Assembly (NCBI GenBank): GCA_036259835.1 | Contig: DATABA010000095.1 | Span: forward strand, 1 to 18,865 | Direction: 5' to 3' | From: JALYGK01 sp036259835 | GTDB lineage: Bacteria > Actinomycetota > UBA4738 | Length of the DNA: 18,865 nt | Shown: piece after piece, positions 1 through 7,453 of the stretch | Position numbering within the stretch: the stretch's first letter is position 1 | How the letters are laid out: the number at the start of each line of letters is the position of its first letter | Translations under genes and position numbers: made by a program | The notes under the pieces: generated by a model | What the model saw: the letters and a program-made list of their open reading frames with translations, nothing else | Told to the model about the DNA's origin: nothing | The model's database searches: none

Positions 1-2
1 AT

Positions 3-59
3 GTGCTCGACCTCATCATCTGTAAGCCGCACGCCACCGTACGCCTGAACGGGTCCTGA
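3..59 (+). CDS. 3' end of an unidentified protein (partial)
   Basis: An open frame enters from the left edge and ends with TGA at 57-59. It encodes VLDLIICKPHATVRLNGS. Nearly every codon ends in G or C, as in the real genes of this window, and this is why I treat it as the C-terminus of a real gene rather than noise. Eighteen residues are too few to name a family. It points toward der and the tRNA-like fragment, on the opposite strand, so transcription here is convergent with the main block. Confidence 0.45.
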   Translation: MLDLIICKPHATVRLNGS

Positions 60-91
60 AGTCACAACGAATCCCTGCTGTCGAATCAGCC

Positions 92-189
92 CCACGACAA
101 AGCCCTTCTTTCGAGGGACGTGGAGAAGAGCATCTTACTCAGCCCGTTTCGCTCGCCGATTTCCTGCATTTTCGCTGAGAGCTACAGCG
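92..189 (-). other. hairpin-rich non-coding stretch
   Basis: No gene is visible between 60 and 203. Two inverted repeats stand out. A nested one pairs CCACG (92-96) with CGTGG (119-123) around an inner CCCT (103-106) and AGGG (114-117). A second pairs CGCTG (173-177) with CAGCG (185-189) around a 7-base loop. The stretch lies directly 3' of the tRNA-Pro-like fragment on the minus strand. It could be the remains of an intron or inserted element, a structured RNA, or a bidirectional transcription end between der and the convergent gene. No T-run follows the stems, so a standard intrinsic terminator is not supported. Confidence 0.3.
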
Positions 190-203
190 TTCGGGCGGAG
201 ATA

Positions 204-244
204 CCCCCCAGTCAGACCCGCTAACCAAGCTGCGCCACGGCCCG
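204..244 (-). pseudogene. tRNA-Pro(GGG) 5' half, 3' half missing
   Basis: Read on the minus strand from 244, the sequence gives a tRNA-Pro-like acceptor strand CGGGCCG, then TG, the D-arm GCGC with loop AGCTTGGTTA and GCGG, the anticodon-stem strand TCTGA, and a loop CTGGGGG carrying a GGG anticodon. After this the match stops. There is no TCAGA to close the anticodon stem and no TTCRA T-loop. The element CCGCCCG at 198-192 could pair with six of seven acceptor bases and is followed by an A at 191, but the T-arm between is absent, and in such GC-rich sequence the match may be chance. It is either a deleted or pseudo tRNA, or a gene interrupted by an intron or inserted element whose 3' exon lies outside the window. 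Confidence 0.55.
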
Positions 245-267
245 TGCAAGGAGGATTCTAGACGGAC

Positions 268-281
268 CTGGTACGTACCAG
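268..281. repeat. perfect 14-bp palindrome after der
   Basis: CTGGTACGTACCAG is a perfect inverted repeat with no spacer, two bases past the der stop codon and upstream of the tRNA-Pro-like fragment on the minus strand. With no loop and no T-run it is a poor intrinsic terminator. A binding site for a dimeric protein or an RNA-processing site is possible. Its function is unknown. Confidence 0.35.
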
Positions 282-283
282 CG

Positions 284-1627
284 TTACGGCGCTTCCTTTA
301 CCGACTGCGAAGCTGAACCCGACCTTGTGCCGACCCGACGGCGTTCCGAGGTACGAAACGAAAGCCTGATGGGAACTCCAGCAAATCCGAACTCATCGCG
401 GATTCGGTTCTCCAGGTACTTCCGATAGGTGGGGTTGGACGGCTTCCCCCCAAACAGAACGAACGTTGGCGGCGCCGCGCGGACCTGAGTGCCGTACCGG
501 ATCCGCCCGCTCCCCCGAGGCGGCGGATACGACGCCACCGCTTCCTGAAGAACACGGTTGACTTCAGAGGTAGTGAGGCGTCGGCGCCATTCCGCTTCGA
601 CCGCAAAGACCGCCGGAATCACTCGGCCAACACCCATTCCCGTCTTCGCCGACGTTCGTAGCACCGGCGTCCCCGGAAAGAGCTGGAGCTCGCGCTTCAG
701 CTCCTCGAATGTCTCGCTGCGTTCTTCCGACGGCACGAGATCCCACTTGTTCAAAACGGCGACCAGTCCCCGGCCGGCTTCCATGACTCGCGTTCCGATT
801 CGTCGGTCCTCGTTCGTCACGCCTTCACTTGCGTCCACCACCAGGACGGCCACATCCGACGAATCGATTGCGCGGAGCGACCGTACGAGGCCGTAGTACT
901 CAAGTCCTTTGGTCTTCACCTCGCGCCTCAACCCGGCGGTGTCTACGAATCTCAGTCGTCGCCCGTCCACCTCGACGATGGAGTCCACCGCATCTCGTGT
1001 GGTTCCCGGCTGGTCGTGGACGACGGCTCGCTCCTCCTGCACCAATCGGTTGAACAACGACGATTTCCCAACGTTGGGGCGGCCGACGATGCAGCTCCGC
1101 GTCTCCTCATCGAGTTGAGCCGCCGCCTCGTCGGACGGCAAGAGCTCCAGAAGTCTGTCGAGCAGGTCACCGGACCCCCTGCCGTGGAGGGCCGAAACAA
1201 ACACCGGCTCCCCGAGTCCGAGCCCATAGAATTCCGCAGCCAGGGCTTCCTGCGCTTGAGAATCCACCTTGTTCGCCACGACCAGGATGGGCTTCGGAGA
1301 TCGCCGGAGCGCTCTGGCGAGGACCTCATCTTCATCCGTGATCCCCGTTGTGGCGTCGACGACGAAGAGGATCAGGTCGGCGGTTTCGGCGGCGATCTGC
1401 GCCTGCCGGACGATCCTTTCCTCGAGCCCCTTCGGCCGTGCCATGTACCCGCCTGTATCGACCACGACAACCCGGCGTCCGCCCCAGTCGAGCGGGATCT
1501 CCACCCTGTCCCTGGTCACCCCGGGCGTCCGCTCGGCAATCGCTTCTCTTCGTCCGGCCAACCGATTCACCAGCGTCGACTTTCCGACGTTCGGTCGCCC
1601 GACGACCGCGATTCTTGGAGTGGTCAC
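284..1627 (-). CDS. der: ribosome-associated GTPase Der (EngA)
   Basis: Der is an essential double-GTPase that assists assembly of the 50S ribosomal subunit. The 447-residue product has the family's unique layout of two tandem G domains and a C-terminal KH-like domain. P-loops GRPNVGKS occur at residues 10-17 and 182-189. The G3 motifs are DTGG (57-60) and DTAG (229-232), and the G4 motifs NKVD (119-122) and NKWD (293-296). The KH-like domain fills roughly residues 350-435, followed by a basic Ser-rich tail. The start is GTG at 1627, which overlaps the cmk stop as GTGA, with AAAGGG seven bases upstream, so it is co-transcribed and probably translationally coupled to cmk. The cmk-der adjacency is common in bacteria. 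It is the last protein gene of the block. Confidence 0.97.
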   Translation of the reverse strand: MTTPRIAVVGRPNVGKSTLVNRLAGRREAIAERTPGVTRDRVEIPLDWGGRRVVVVDTGGYMARPKGLEERIVRQAQIAAETADLILFVVDATTGITDEDEVLARALRRSPKPILVVANKVDSQAQEALAAEFYGLGLGEPVFVSALHGRGSGDLLDRLLELLPSDEAAAQLDEETRSCIVGRPNVGKSSLFNRLVQEERAVVHDQPGTTRDAVDSIVEVDGRRLRFVDTAGLRREVKTKGLEYYGLVRSLRAIDSSDVAVLVVDASEGVTNEDRRIGTRVMEAGRGLVAVLNKWDLVPSEERSETFEELKRELQLFPGTPVLRTSAKTGMGVGRVIPAVFAVEAEWRRRLTTSEVNRVLQEAVASYPPPRGSGRIRYGTQVRAAPPTFVLFGGKPSNPTYRKYLENRIRDEFGFAGVPIRLSFRTSERRRVGTRSGSASQSVKEAP

Positions 1628-2310
1628 CCGGAGTCCCTTTGGGATGAGATCCCTCGTTCGAGGCGGGATTGGACGACTTCGAGTGCCTCATCGAAGACCT
1701 CATCCGCCGTCAGGTTCGTGGCGTCGATCATGAACGCGTCGGGCGCCGGCACAAACGGATTCGTTCGGGAGTCGATCTCGTCGCGAACGCCGACCGTTTG
1801 CGCCGCCTCGAGACCTCGTCCGTCCTCCCGAGCCCGCCGATCGGCGCGCACGCCCGAAGCCGCCACCAGGAAAACCTTGACGTCGGCGTCCGGGAAAACA
1901 ACGGTTCCGATGTCCCGTCCTTCCATGACGCTCCCACCGATGCCGAGCTGCCGCTGTCGGTCGCGCAGCACCATTCGAACCGACGGATGCCGGGAAACGG
2001 TAGAGACCCGTTCCTCCACCGGCGATGACATCAAGGCGTCTACCGAAGTCGACCCGTCGATGGCGAGCTGGTCAGGGCGATCCGATTGAACTGCGAACCC
2101 TATTGACCGCGCCGCAACGGCAAGGCCGTCTTCGTCCTCGACGTCGATCCCCTCGGTGAGCGCTCGGTGGGTCACCGCTCGATACATCAGTCCCGTGTTG
2201 ATGTAGGGCAGGTCGAGCGCAATCGCGAGCCGCCGCGCCAGCGTGCTCTTTCCCGCCCCGGCGGGGCCATCGATGGCGATGATCGGGCCTCGCGACCGTC
2301 GAGTATCCAT
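1624..2310 (-). CDS. cmk: cytidylate kinase
   Basis: It phosphorylates CMP and dCMP to the diphosphates using ATP, in the cytosol, and so complements PyrG in pyrimidine nucleotide supply. The 228-residue protein is full length for the long bacterial form. The P-loop GPAGAGKST is at residues 15-23, the CMP-binding region INTGLMYRAVT follows at about 37-47, and the EGRDIGT motif and the Arg-rich lid RADRRARE are present. The start is ATG at 2310, 43 bp after the rluB stop, with no strong Shine-Dalgarno sequence. Its stop overlaps the der start. Confidence 0.97.
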   Translation of the reverse strand: MDTRRSRGPIIAIDGPAGAGKSTLARRLAIALDLPYINTGLMYRAVTHRALTEGIDVEDEDGLAVAARSIGFAVQSDRPDQLAIDGSTSVDALMSSPVEERVSTVSRHPSVRMVLRDRQRQLGIGGSVMEGRDIGTVVFPDADVKVFLVAASGVRADRRAREDGRGLEAAQTVGVRDEIDSRTNPFVPAPDAFMIDATNLTADEVFDEALEVVQSRLERGISSQRDSG

Positions 2311-2353
2311 GGCAATCCGAAACAGGATGCCACGCGGTCATGCCCATCGGCGG

Positions 2354-3130
2354 TTACTTCGACGTGCGGTCCTTCGACGAACCGAGCACAGCGCGGTTCA
2401 AGCCCGTTACCCGGTACAGCTCCGAGACTTCGCCTGGCTCCAACGCGCGAACATTGCCCGGTGGCAGGCGTGCCAGCTTCACAGGACCGATCCGAACTCG
2501 GACCAGCCGTGTGACCTGGAAACCGACGGAGGCGAGCATGCGCCGCACCTGGCGCTTTCGTCCCTCACCCAGCACGACAAACACCGAGGACCGGTCTCGC
2601 GCGCGGGACAGCCCGTAGGCCCTCAGCGCTTTCGCCAACCCGTCGTCCAGCTCGACACCCTCCGTCAACTGCCGGAGCGCCGCCGGGGTCAACGCGCCAT
2701 CGACCTCCACGAGATATTCCTTTTCCACGCCGAACCGAGCGTGCTGAAGGCGCCTTCCCAGCTCGCCGTCGTTCATGAGCAACAGAAGTCCTTCGGAATC
2801 GCGATCCAGCCGGCCGACCGGAAAGACCCGCGGTCCGGGCGGCAGGAATTCGGTAAGGGGTCTCTCTGCGTGATGATCGCGAAGGGTGGTGGTTACCCCG
2901 CGCGGCTTGTTGAAGGCGAAGTATCTCAGCTCGGGGTTTGCGGGAATGAGCGCGCCATCCACGGTGATGCGATCCGAAGACGGATCGACCCGGTCGCCCA
3001 GCACCGCGATCCGTCCGTCGATTCGAACCCGGCCCTGGCGGATCAGGTCCTCGACGCTTCGCCGCGAGCCGTATCCCACGCGGGCCAGCGTCTTCTGGAG
3101 GCGTTCCTCTTTAGGCTGCGTCTCCTCCAT
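2354..3130 (-). CDS. rluB: 23S rRNA pseudouridine synthase, RsuA/RluB family
   Basis: This enzyme isomerises a uridine in rRNA, most likely in the 23S peptidyl-transferase region as RluB does. The 258-residue protein begins with an S4 RNA-binding domain (about residues 9-55, ERLQKTLARVG...RVRIDGR). The RsuA-type catalytic domain follows, with FNKPRGV and the catalytic Asp in GRLDRDSEGLLLL. The open frame extends upstream to 3310, but that extension is antisense-like Trp/Arg/Cys-rich sequence lying within scpB. ATG at 3130 gives the normal family N-terminus and a 20-bp overlap with scpB. The scpA-scpB-rluB-cmk-der order is a classical actinobacterial arrangement. Choice of RluB rather than another RsuA-family member rests on that context. 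Confidence 0.92.
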   Translation of the reverse strand: MEETQPKEERLQKTLARVGYGSRRSVEDLIRQGRVRIDGRIAVLGDRVDPSSDRITVDGALIPANPELRYFAFNKPRGVTTTLRDHHAERPLTEFLPPGPRVFPVGRLDRDSEGLLLLMNDGELGRRLQHARFGVEKEYLVEVDGALTPAALRQLTEGVELDDGLAKALRAYGLSRARDRSSVFVVLGEGRKRQVRRMLASVGFQVTRLVRVRIGPVKLARLPPGNVRALEPGEVSELYRVTGLNRAVLGSSKDRTSK

Positions 3131-3647
3131 CTGCCCCCAACAATGGCGCAACCGGAGGCAGCTCGGCCAGGGACGGCAGTCCCAGTCGCTCCAGGAATTC
3201 GGGCGTGGTCCCGTAGAGAACGGCGCGCCCGGGACCGTCGCTTCTGCCGACTTCTTCCACCAGGCCGCGTTCCGCGAGCGCTCGCAACACTCCGGCCGAG
3301 TCAGCTCCACGGATGCTCGACACCTGATGACGCGTGACCGGTTGCTTGTACGCCACGATGGCCAGCGTCTCCAGCGACGCCTTCGTCAGCCTGGCATGGC
3401 GCGACGACAGCACGAACCGCTCGACGAACGGCGCAGCGTCCGGACTGGTCATGAGGCGCCAACCGCCTGCGACCTCGGAGAGAACGATCCCTGCATCGCG
3501 GGCGCGATAATCCTCCGCCATTTCGCGGAGCAGGTTCTCGACGTCCCGTCGCCCCATTTCTACCGCCTGGGCCAGCGTCGACGCCGCGAGCGGCTCATCT
3601 GCGAGGAACAGGATCGCCTCGATCGCTCTTCGAGCCTCTTGCGTCAC
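3111..3647 (-). CDS. scpB: segregation and condensation protein ScpB
   Basis: ScpB forms the SMC-ScpA-ScpB condensin complex that compacts and separates replicated chromosomes. The predicted 178-residue protein has the twin winged-helix pattern of the family, with IEAILFLADEPL near the N-terminus and the conserved stretch TKASLETLAIVAYKQPVTR in the second winged helix, followed by IRGADS. I chose GTG at 3647: GGAGG lies 8 bases upstream (3656-3660) and the start forms a GTGA overlap with the scpA stop. An in-frame ATG at 3662 would add five residues but lacks a comparable ribosome site. The last residues overlap the rluB start. Confidence 0.93.
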   Translation of the reverse strand: MTQEARRAIEAILFLADEPLAASTLAQAVEMGRRDVENLLREMAEDYRARDAGIVLSEVAGGWRLMTSPDAAPFVERFVLSSRHARLTKASLETLAIVAYKQPVTRHQVSSIRGADSAGVLRALAERGLVEEVGRSDGPGRAVLYGTTPEFLERLGLPSLAELPPVAPLLGADGGDAA

Positions 3648-4507
3648 TCCCCCATCCTCCATGAGCCGTTTCCGTCGGCCGCGGGCGTGTGCTCCCAACG
3701 AATGCGAATGTCTCCGAACCGCTCTGCCTGGCTGAGGTCAACCTTCCCCTCGCGATACAGCTCCAACAGGGCGAGAAACCGAATCACGATCTCGATACGT
3801 TCGGCCCGGTTCTGCACGAGCTCGCTGAACCGAACTTCGCCGCTCTTCTGCAGGCGGTCCTGAACCTCGGACAGCGCGTCAGAGAGCGACACGCGAATCG
3901 GCGTCACGTGCGACAGATCCAGATCTCGCCTCGGCGCAAGGAGCGCGGCGGCCATCCGTAGCAGCGCCTCGGGCGTCACTTTGTCCATGACGTCGGGGTA
4001 AAGATGCGCGAACTCCGACGGCGGCCCGGCCGTACGCGGGACCATCAGCGCCGCCTGCTCCATGAGCTCCTCCAGCCGTCGGGCGACGTGCCGAAACGCC
4101 GCGAGCTCCAAGCTTCGGGCATACACCAAGTCCGGCGACACGCCGTCCAGCAAGTCCTCTTCCGAGTCCGGCGCCGCGCGCGGCAGAAGGCGGCCGACCT
4201 TCAGCTCGAGCAACGCTGCGCATGTCGCAACGAACCAGGTTGTCTCCTCGAGGTTCCATCCAGGGATGGCGTCGATTCCGCGTCCCAGAAACGCTTCGGT
4301 GACCTTCGCCACCGGGACATCGCACACGTCGACCTTCTGCTCAACGATGAGGCCGGCCAGCATTCGAAATGGCCCCGAATAGAGGGGCAGTTCGACGGCA
4401 AATTCGTTGGGCTGTTCGGTCTCGGCCATGTCGGGACCAGCCGCGTCTTGGAGGGATTGGACGGCTTTGATGTCGCTCATCGTATGGGCGCCGTTTGCCT
4501 CGTTCAA
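3644..4507 (-). CDS. scpA: segregation and condensation protein ScpA
   Basis: ScpA is the kleisin that bridges the SMC heads and binds ScpB. The 287-residue frame has the N-terminal kleisin helices (YSGPFRMLAGLIVEQKVDV), the hydrophobic ATCAALLELKVGRLLP segment, and the C-terminal winged helix VRFSELVQNRAERIEIVIRFLALLELYREGKV, which is very typical. The start is not certain. TTG at 4507 has AAGGTG about 8 bases upstream and begins 23 bp after the M50 stop. ATG at 4480 and ATG at 4429 are alternatives with weaker ribosome sites, and the first 25 or so residues are not part of the conserved domain. The usual FxGPLDLLL motif reads YSGPFRMLAG here, a mild divergence. Confidence 0.93.
   Translation of the reverse strand: MNEANGAHTMSDIKAVQSLQDAAGPDMAETEQPNEFAVELPLYSGPFRMLAGLIVEQKVDVCDVPVAKVTEAFLGRGIDAIPGWNLEETTWFVATCAALLELKVGRLLPRAAPDSEEDLLDGVSPDLVYARSLELAAFRHVARRLEELMEQAALMVPRTAGPPSEFAHLYPDVMDKVTPEALLRMAAALLAPRRDLDLSHVTPIRVSLSDALSEVQDRLQKSGEVRFSELVQNRAERIEIVIRFLALLELYREGKVDLSQAERFGDIRIRWEHTPAADGNGSWRMGE
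3656..3660 (-). promoter_or_regulatory. Shine-Dalgarno sequence of scpB
   Basis: GGAGG on the minus strand, 8 bases before GTG 3647. It lies inside the end of scpA and decides the scpB start in favour of GTG 3647 over the upstream ATG 3662. Confidence 0.6.
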
Positions 4508-4530
4508 TCACCTTTCACCTTGCCGGGCAG

Positions 4531-5217
4531 TTACACGCAGACCGACACCCCAATCATCGAGCAGATGCCGCCGCCGATGACACGGACGAAAGCGAAGATC
4601 GGTCCCGGAAAGATGAAGAAGATCACCAGGATGAAGAGCGCGCCGTACGGGTCCCAACTGAGGTAGAGCTCCCGGGCGCGCCCCGAGAGGAACCGCGCCA
4701 GGATTCGTGAACCGTCCAGAGGTGGAAACGGAATCAGATGGAGCACCGCGAACGTGACGTTCACGGTCAAGCCTGCGTGGAGGAACCTTCCAAGCTCGTC
4801 CAGCTCCGCCGCCGCCGCAAGGTGAAAGAGTCCACCGAAGGCGAACGCCAGGAGCAGGTTCATCACGATGCCGGCCACCGCAACCATCACGGGATGGGTG
4901 TCCGGGTTACGCATGTTGGACGGGTTGAGCGGCTGTGGTTTCGCGTACGCGAACACAGGAAACAGAGCAGCGCCAAAGAGCCTGGGTAGCAACAAGATTC
5001 CCGGAAGGAGCACTGTGCCGAACGGATCTGCATGCCGGCGAGGATCGACGCTCAGTCGTCCGGAGAGTCGAGGCGTGTAGTCGCCCAGGCGGTACGCCAC
5101 GAAGGCGTGTGCGAACTCGTGCAGGACGAGCGCGATGACCAACGCGATCGACAAGTACAGGACGTAGAGGAGTCTGGTGGCAACGGTGACCTGTCCGATG
5201 AGGAAGATGTCTGGCAT
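4531..5217 (-). CDS. M50 site-2-type membrane metalloprotease
   Basis: This is a polytopic inner-membrane zinc protease of the site-2 protease family, which cuts substrates within the membrane. The 228-residue protein has the zinc motif HEFAH (residues 33-37) inside a hydrophobic helix and the third ligand in PFPPLDGS (Asp168), preceded by Asn153. Hydrophobic segments lie near 15-40, 65-90, 108-135 and 200-228. It has no PDZ domain, so it belongs to the short S2P-like group rather than the RseP type, and its substrate is unknown. The start is ATG at 5217, 11 bp after the deoB stop. A short M50 protease immediately before scpA is seen in several bacterial groups, but no functional link is evident. 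Confidence 0.9.
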   Translation of the reverse strand: MPDIFLIGQVTVATRLLYVLYLSIALVIALVLHEFAHAFVAYRLGDYTPRLSGRLSVDPRRHADPFGTVLLPGILLLPRLFGAALFPVFAYAKPQPLNPSNMRNPDTHPVMVAVAGIVMNLLLAFAFGGLFHLAAAAELDELGRFLHAGLTVNVTFAVLHLIPFPPLDGSRILARFLSGRARELYLSWDPYGALFILVIFFIFPGPIFAFVRVIGGGICSMIGVSVCV

Positions 5218-5228
5218 GGCGGCCTAGC

Positions 5229-6434
5229 CTACCTGGCGCCGGTTCCGTGCTTCCGGCTGGTCAGCTCCTCGGCGAAGCTCGTCCCGGCAAGGCCTTCGGT
5301 GGGCACTTCGAACAGATCCGCGATGGTTGCTCCGACATCGGCAAACGTCGACCGGACGCCGAGATCGACAGCGGGTACCCCTGCGGCTCCCGAAACGAGA
5401 ATCGGCGTGTACTCCCGCGAGTGATCGGTCGACGGCATGGCCGGGTCACAGCCGTGGTCGCCGGTCAGGAAGAGGAGGCCTCCCTCCAGAGGACGCTCCA
5501 ATTGCGCCAGTCGACGGTCCAGCGCCTCCACGCATTCGGCGTAGCCCTTCGCGTCGTTCCGGTGGCCGTACTTCGTATCGAAATCCACCAGGTTGGTGAA
5601 CACGAGCGACGGCGGCGGACGTTCGAGAAAATGGAGCGTGAGGTCCAACCCGTGGTCGTTTGATTCGGAGTAATGAGACTCGGTTAATCCCTGACCGGAG
5701 AAGAGGTCGGCGATCTTCCCAACCCCGTACACCGGGACGCCCGCCTTGCGCACGAAGTCGAGGACCGTCGGCTGCGGAGGCGGAACGGCCAGGTCTCGCC
5801 GGTCGGGGGTGCGGGCGAACGACCCCGGTTGACCGGCGAACGGCCGCGCGATGACACGCCCAACCGCGTGCTCGCCCTGGAGCAGCTCACGGGCGGTCCG
5901 GCACCACTCGTAGAGCGTCTCCAGCGGCACAACGTCCACGTGCGCGGCGATCTGAAACACCGAATCCGCGCTGGTGTACACGATTGGACGTCCGGTTCGG
6001 ACGTGCGCTTCTCCGAGCTCCTCGAGGATGGCGGTGCCGGATGCGGGGACATTCCCCAGCACCTCCGTGCCGATAGCGCGTTCGAACGGTTCGATGACCT
6101 CCGGCGGGAAGCCATCGGGGTAGGTGGGGAACGGCCGATCCAGAACGACGCCGGTGAGCTCCCAATGGCCGGTGGTCGAGTCCTTGCCCGCAGACCGTTC
6201 AGTGAGCCTTCCGTGTGCTGTTCCCGGCGACGCGTCGCACGACACGCCACTGATCTCCGTCACACATCCCAGGCCCAGCCGCCCGAGGTTCGGTGCGTTC
6301 AGGCCACCGGCGGCCCGGGCGACGTGACCGATGGTGTTCGAGCCGGCATCGCCGTACGCCGCCGCATCGGGCGCCTCGCCCACCCCGAACGAGTCGCACA
6401 CGAGCAACAGGATCCGAAGGTCGCGAACGGCCAC
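5229..6434 (-). CDS. deoB: phosphopentomutase
   Basis: It interconverts ribose (or deoxyribose) 1-phosphate and 5-phosphate, linking nucleoside salvage to central carbon metabolism. It belongs to the alkaline-phosphatase superfamily and needs Mn. The metal- and phosphate-site motifs are all visible: VCDSFGVGEAPDA with the first Asp, DAGSNTIGH, KDSTTGHWE with the phosphorylated Thr, DTKYGHRND, TGDHGCDP and STDHSREYTP. The frame is open to 6518 but the extra residues lie in xerD. GTG at 6434, one base after the xerD stop, gives 401 residues, normal for the family. GTG at 6443 is a close alternative. No clear ribosome site is seen, so translation is probably coupled to xerD. A xerD-deoB pair is also known in Bacillus (ripX-drm). 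Confidence 0.95.
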   Translation of the reverse strand: MAVRDLRILLLVCDSFGVGEAPDAAAYGDAGSNTIGHVARAAGGLNAPNLGRLGLGCVTEISGVSCDASPGTAHGRLTERSAGKDSTTGHWELTGVVLDRPFPTYPDGFPPEVIEPFERAIGTEVLGNVPASGTAILEELGEAHVRTGRPIVYTSADSVFQIAAHVDVVPLETLYEWCRTARELLQGEHAVGRVIARPFAGQPGSFARTPDRRDLAVPPPQPTVLDFVRKAGVPVYGVGKIADLFSGQGLTESHYSESNDHGLDLTLHFLERPPPSLVFTNLVDFDTKYGHRNDAKGYAECVEALDRRLAQLERPLEGGLLFLTGDHGCDPAMPSTDHSREYTPILVSGAAGVPAVDLGVRSTFADVGATIADLFEVPTEGLAGTSFAEELTSRKHGTGAR

Positions 6435-6435
6435 T

Positions 6436-7446
6436 TCAGGCACCGGCTTTGCGAGGTGCCGCGCCGGCCGTGGCATCAGGCGTCCGTGGAAGCTTGGCGC
6501 GCGGGTGAGCCTTGTCATACTCGGCGCGAAGACGCTGCCCGCTCACCAGGGTGTAGACCTGCGTCGTGGTGAGTGTGGCGTGCCCCAGCAGCTCCTGGAC
6601 CACACGGACATCGGCTCCCCCTTCCAGCAGATGCGTGGCAAAAGAATGGCGAAAGCTGTGCGGCGTGACGCGCTTGGTCACGCCGGCTCGGTCGGCCGCG
6701 GCCTTGAGGATCTTCGTCACGCCCTGGCGAGTGAGGCGGCCACCTCGCTGGTTCAGGAACAGCGCCGGCCCGGATTGCGAACCGGCCAGCATGGGGCGAA
6801 CGCGCGTCAAGTACGAGCTCACTGCTGCCAGGGCGTACTTCCCGAGCGGGACTACTCGCTCCTTGCTCCCCTTCCCCAGAACCCGGACGCTGCCTTCTTC
6901 CAGGTCGACGTCGTCGACATCAAGCCCGATCAATTCCGAGATGCGCAGCCCCGCTCCGTACAGCGTTTCCAGGATGGCGCGGTTCCTCATGCCGGCAAGA
7001 TCGCCATCCGAAACCGCTCCCAGCATCGCTTCCACATCGGCCACGTCCAGTGGCCGGGGAAGGTTCCGCGGGACCTTGGGCCGGGACACCGCCTCGGCGG
7101 GGTCGACCGGCGTGTCGCCCTCTCTCATGAGAAATCGATGGAACGTGCGAACGGCCGCAAGCGTTCGGGCCACGGACGACGGACGGTACTTCTGTCCGTC
7201 CGAGTACTCTGAGTCGGAAAGCGCGCTCACAAAGTCGGCCACGGCCGCTTCGTCCACCCCCGTGGCGTCCGCAAACCCGCGCGACGTCAGGTAGGCGCCA
7301 TACCGCTTCAGGTCCCGCCTATACGCCTCGAGCGTGTTCTTCGAAAGGCCGCGCTCCACCGAGAGAAAGTCAAGGAAACGAGCGATCTGCCGCCGGAGCG
7401 GCTCTTCGATGCGGCGTTCGGTGAGGGGCGGAGATGGTCTTGCCAA
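6436..7446 (-). CDS. xerD: tyrosine recombinase XerD
   Basis: XerD resolves chromosome dimers at dif, normally with XerC. The 336-residue protein has the N-terminal SAM-like DNA-binding domain (about residues 18-115) and the C-terminal catalytic domain with a full active-site set: Arg168 (GAGLRISEL), Lys192 (GKGSKERVVPL), His263 and Arg266 (HSFRHSFATHLL), His289 (LLGHATLTTTQ) and the nucleophile Tyr298 (VYT). It uses TTG at 7446, 7 bp after the ald stop, and has no earlier in-frame ATG. The C-terminus carries a basic, Ala-rich tail of about 25 residues. Its place in the block, as in the Rv1701 region, argues for the chromosomal XerD rather than a phage or integron integrase. Confidence 0.93.
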   Translation of the reverse strand: MARPSPPLTERRIEEPLRRQIARFLDFLSVERGLSKNTLEAYRRDLKRYGAYLTSRGFADATGVDEAAVADFVSALSDSEYSDGQKYRPSSVARTLAAVRTFHRFLMREGDTPVDPAEAVSRPKVPRNLPRPLDVADVEAMLGAVSDGDLAGMRNRAILETLYGAGLRISELIGLDVDDVDLEEGSVRVLGKGSKERVVPLGKYALAAVSSYLTRVRPMLAGSQSGPALFLNQRGGRLTRQGVTKILKAAADRAGVTKRVTPHSFRHSFATHLLEGGADVRVVQELLGHATLTTTQVYTLVSGQRLRAEYDKAHPRAKLPRTPDATAGAAPRKAGA

Positions 7447-7453
7447 GCGGCGG

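Noticed and set aside
78..98. GGGGCTG...ATTCGACAG on the minus strand, resembling the 5' end of tmRNA
   Set aside because: The usual spacing before the TTCGAC element is missing, no tag-peptide frame or 3' tRNA-like half is visible, and a plus-strand CDS end occupies 3-59.
60..204. Group I intron interrupting the tRNA-Pro gene
   Set aside because: No recognisable P7/P3 core (no GACTA...TAGTC pair) and no 3' exon in the window. It cannot be excluded that the rest lies outside, so it is kept only as one option in a finding.
3131..3310. Upstream extension of rluB to ATG 3310
   Set aside because: The extra 60 residues overlap scpB, are unlike any S4-domain N-terminus, and the family start is at 3130.
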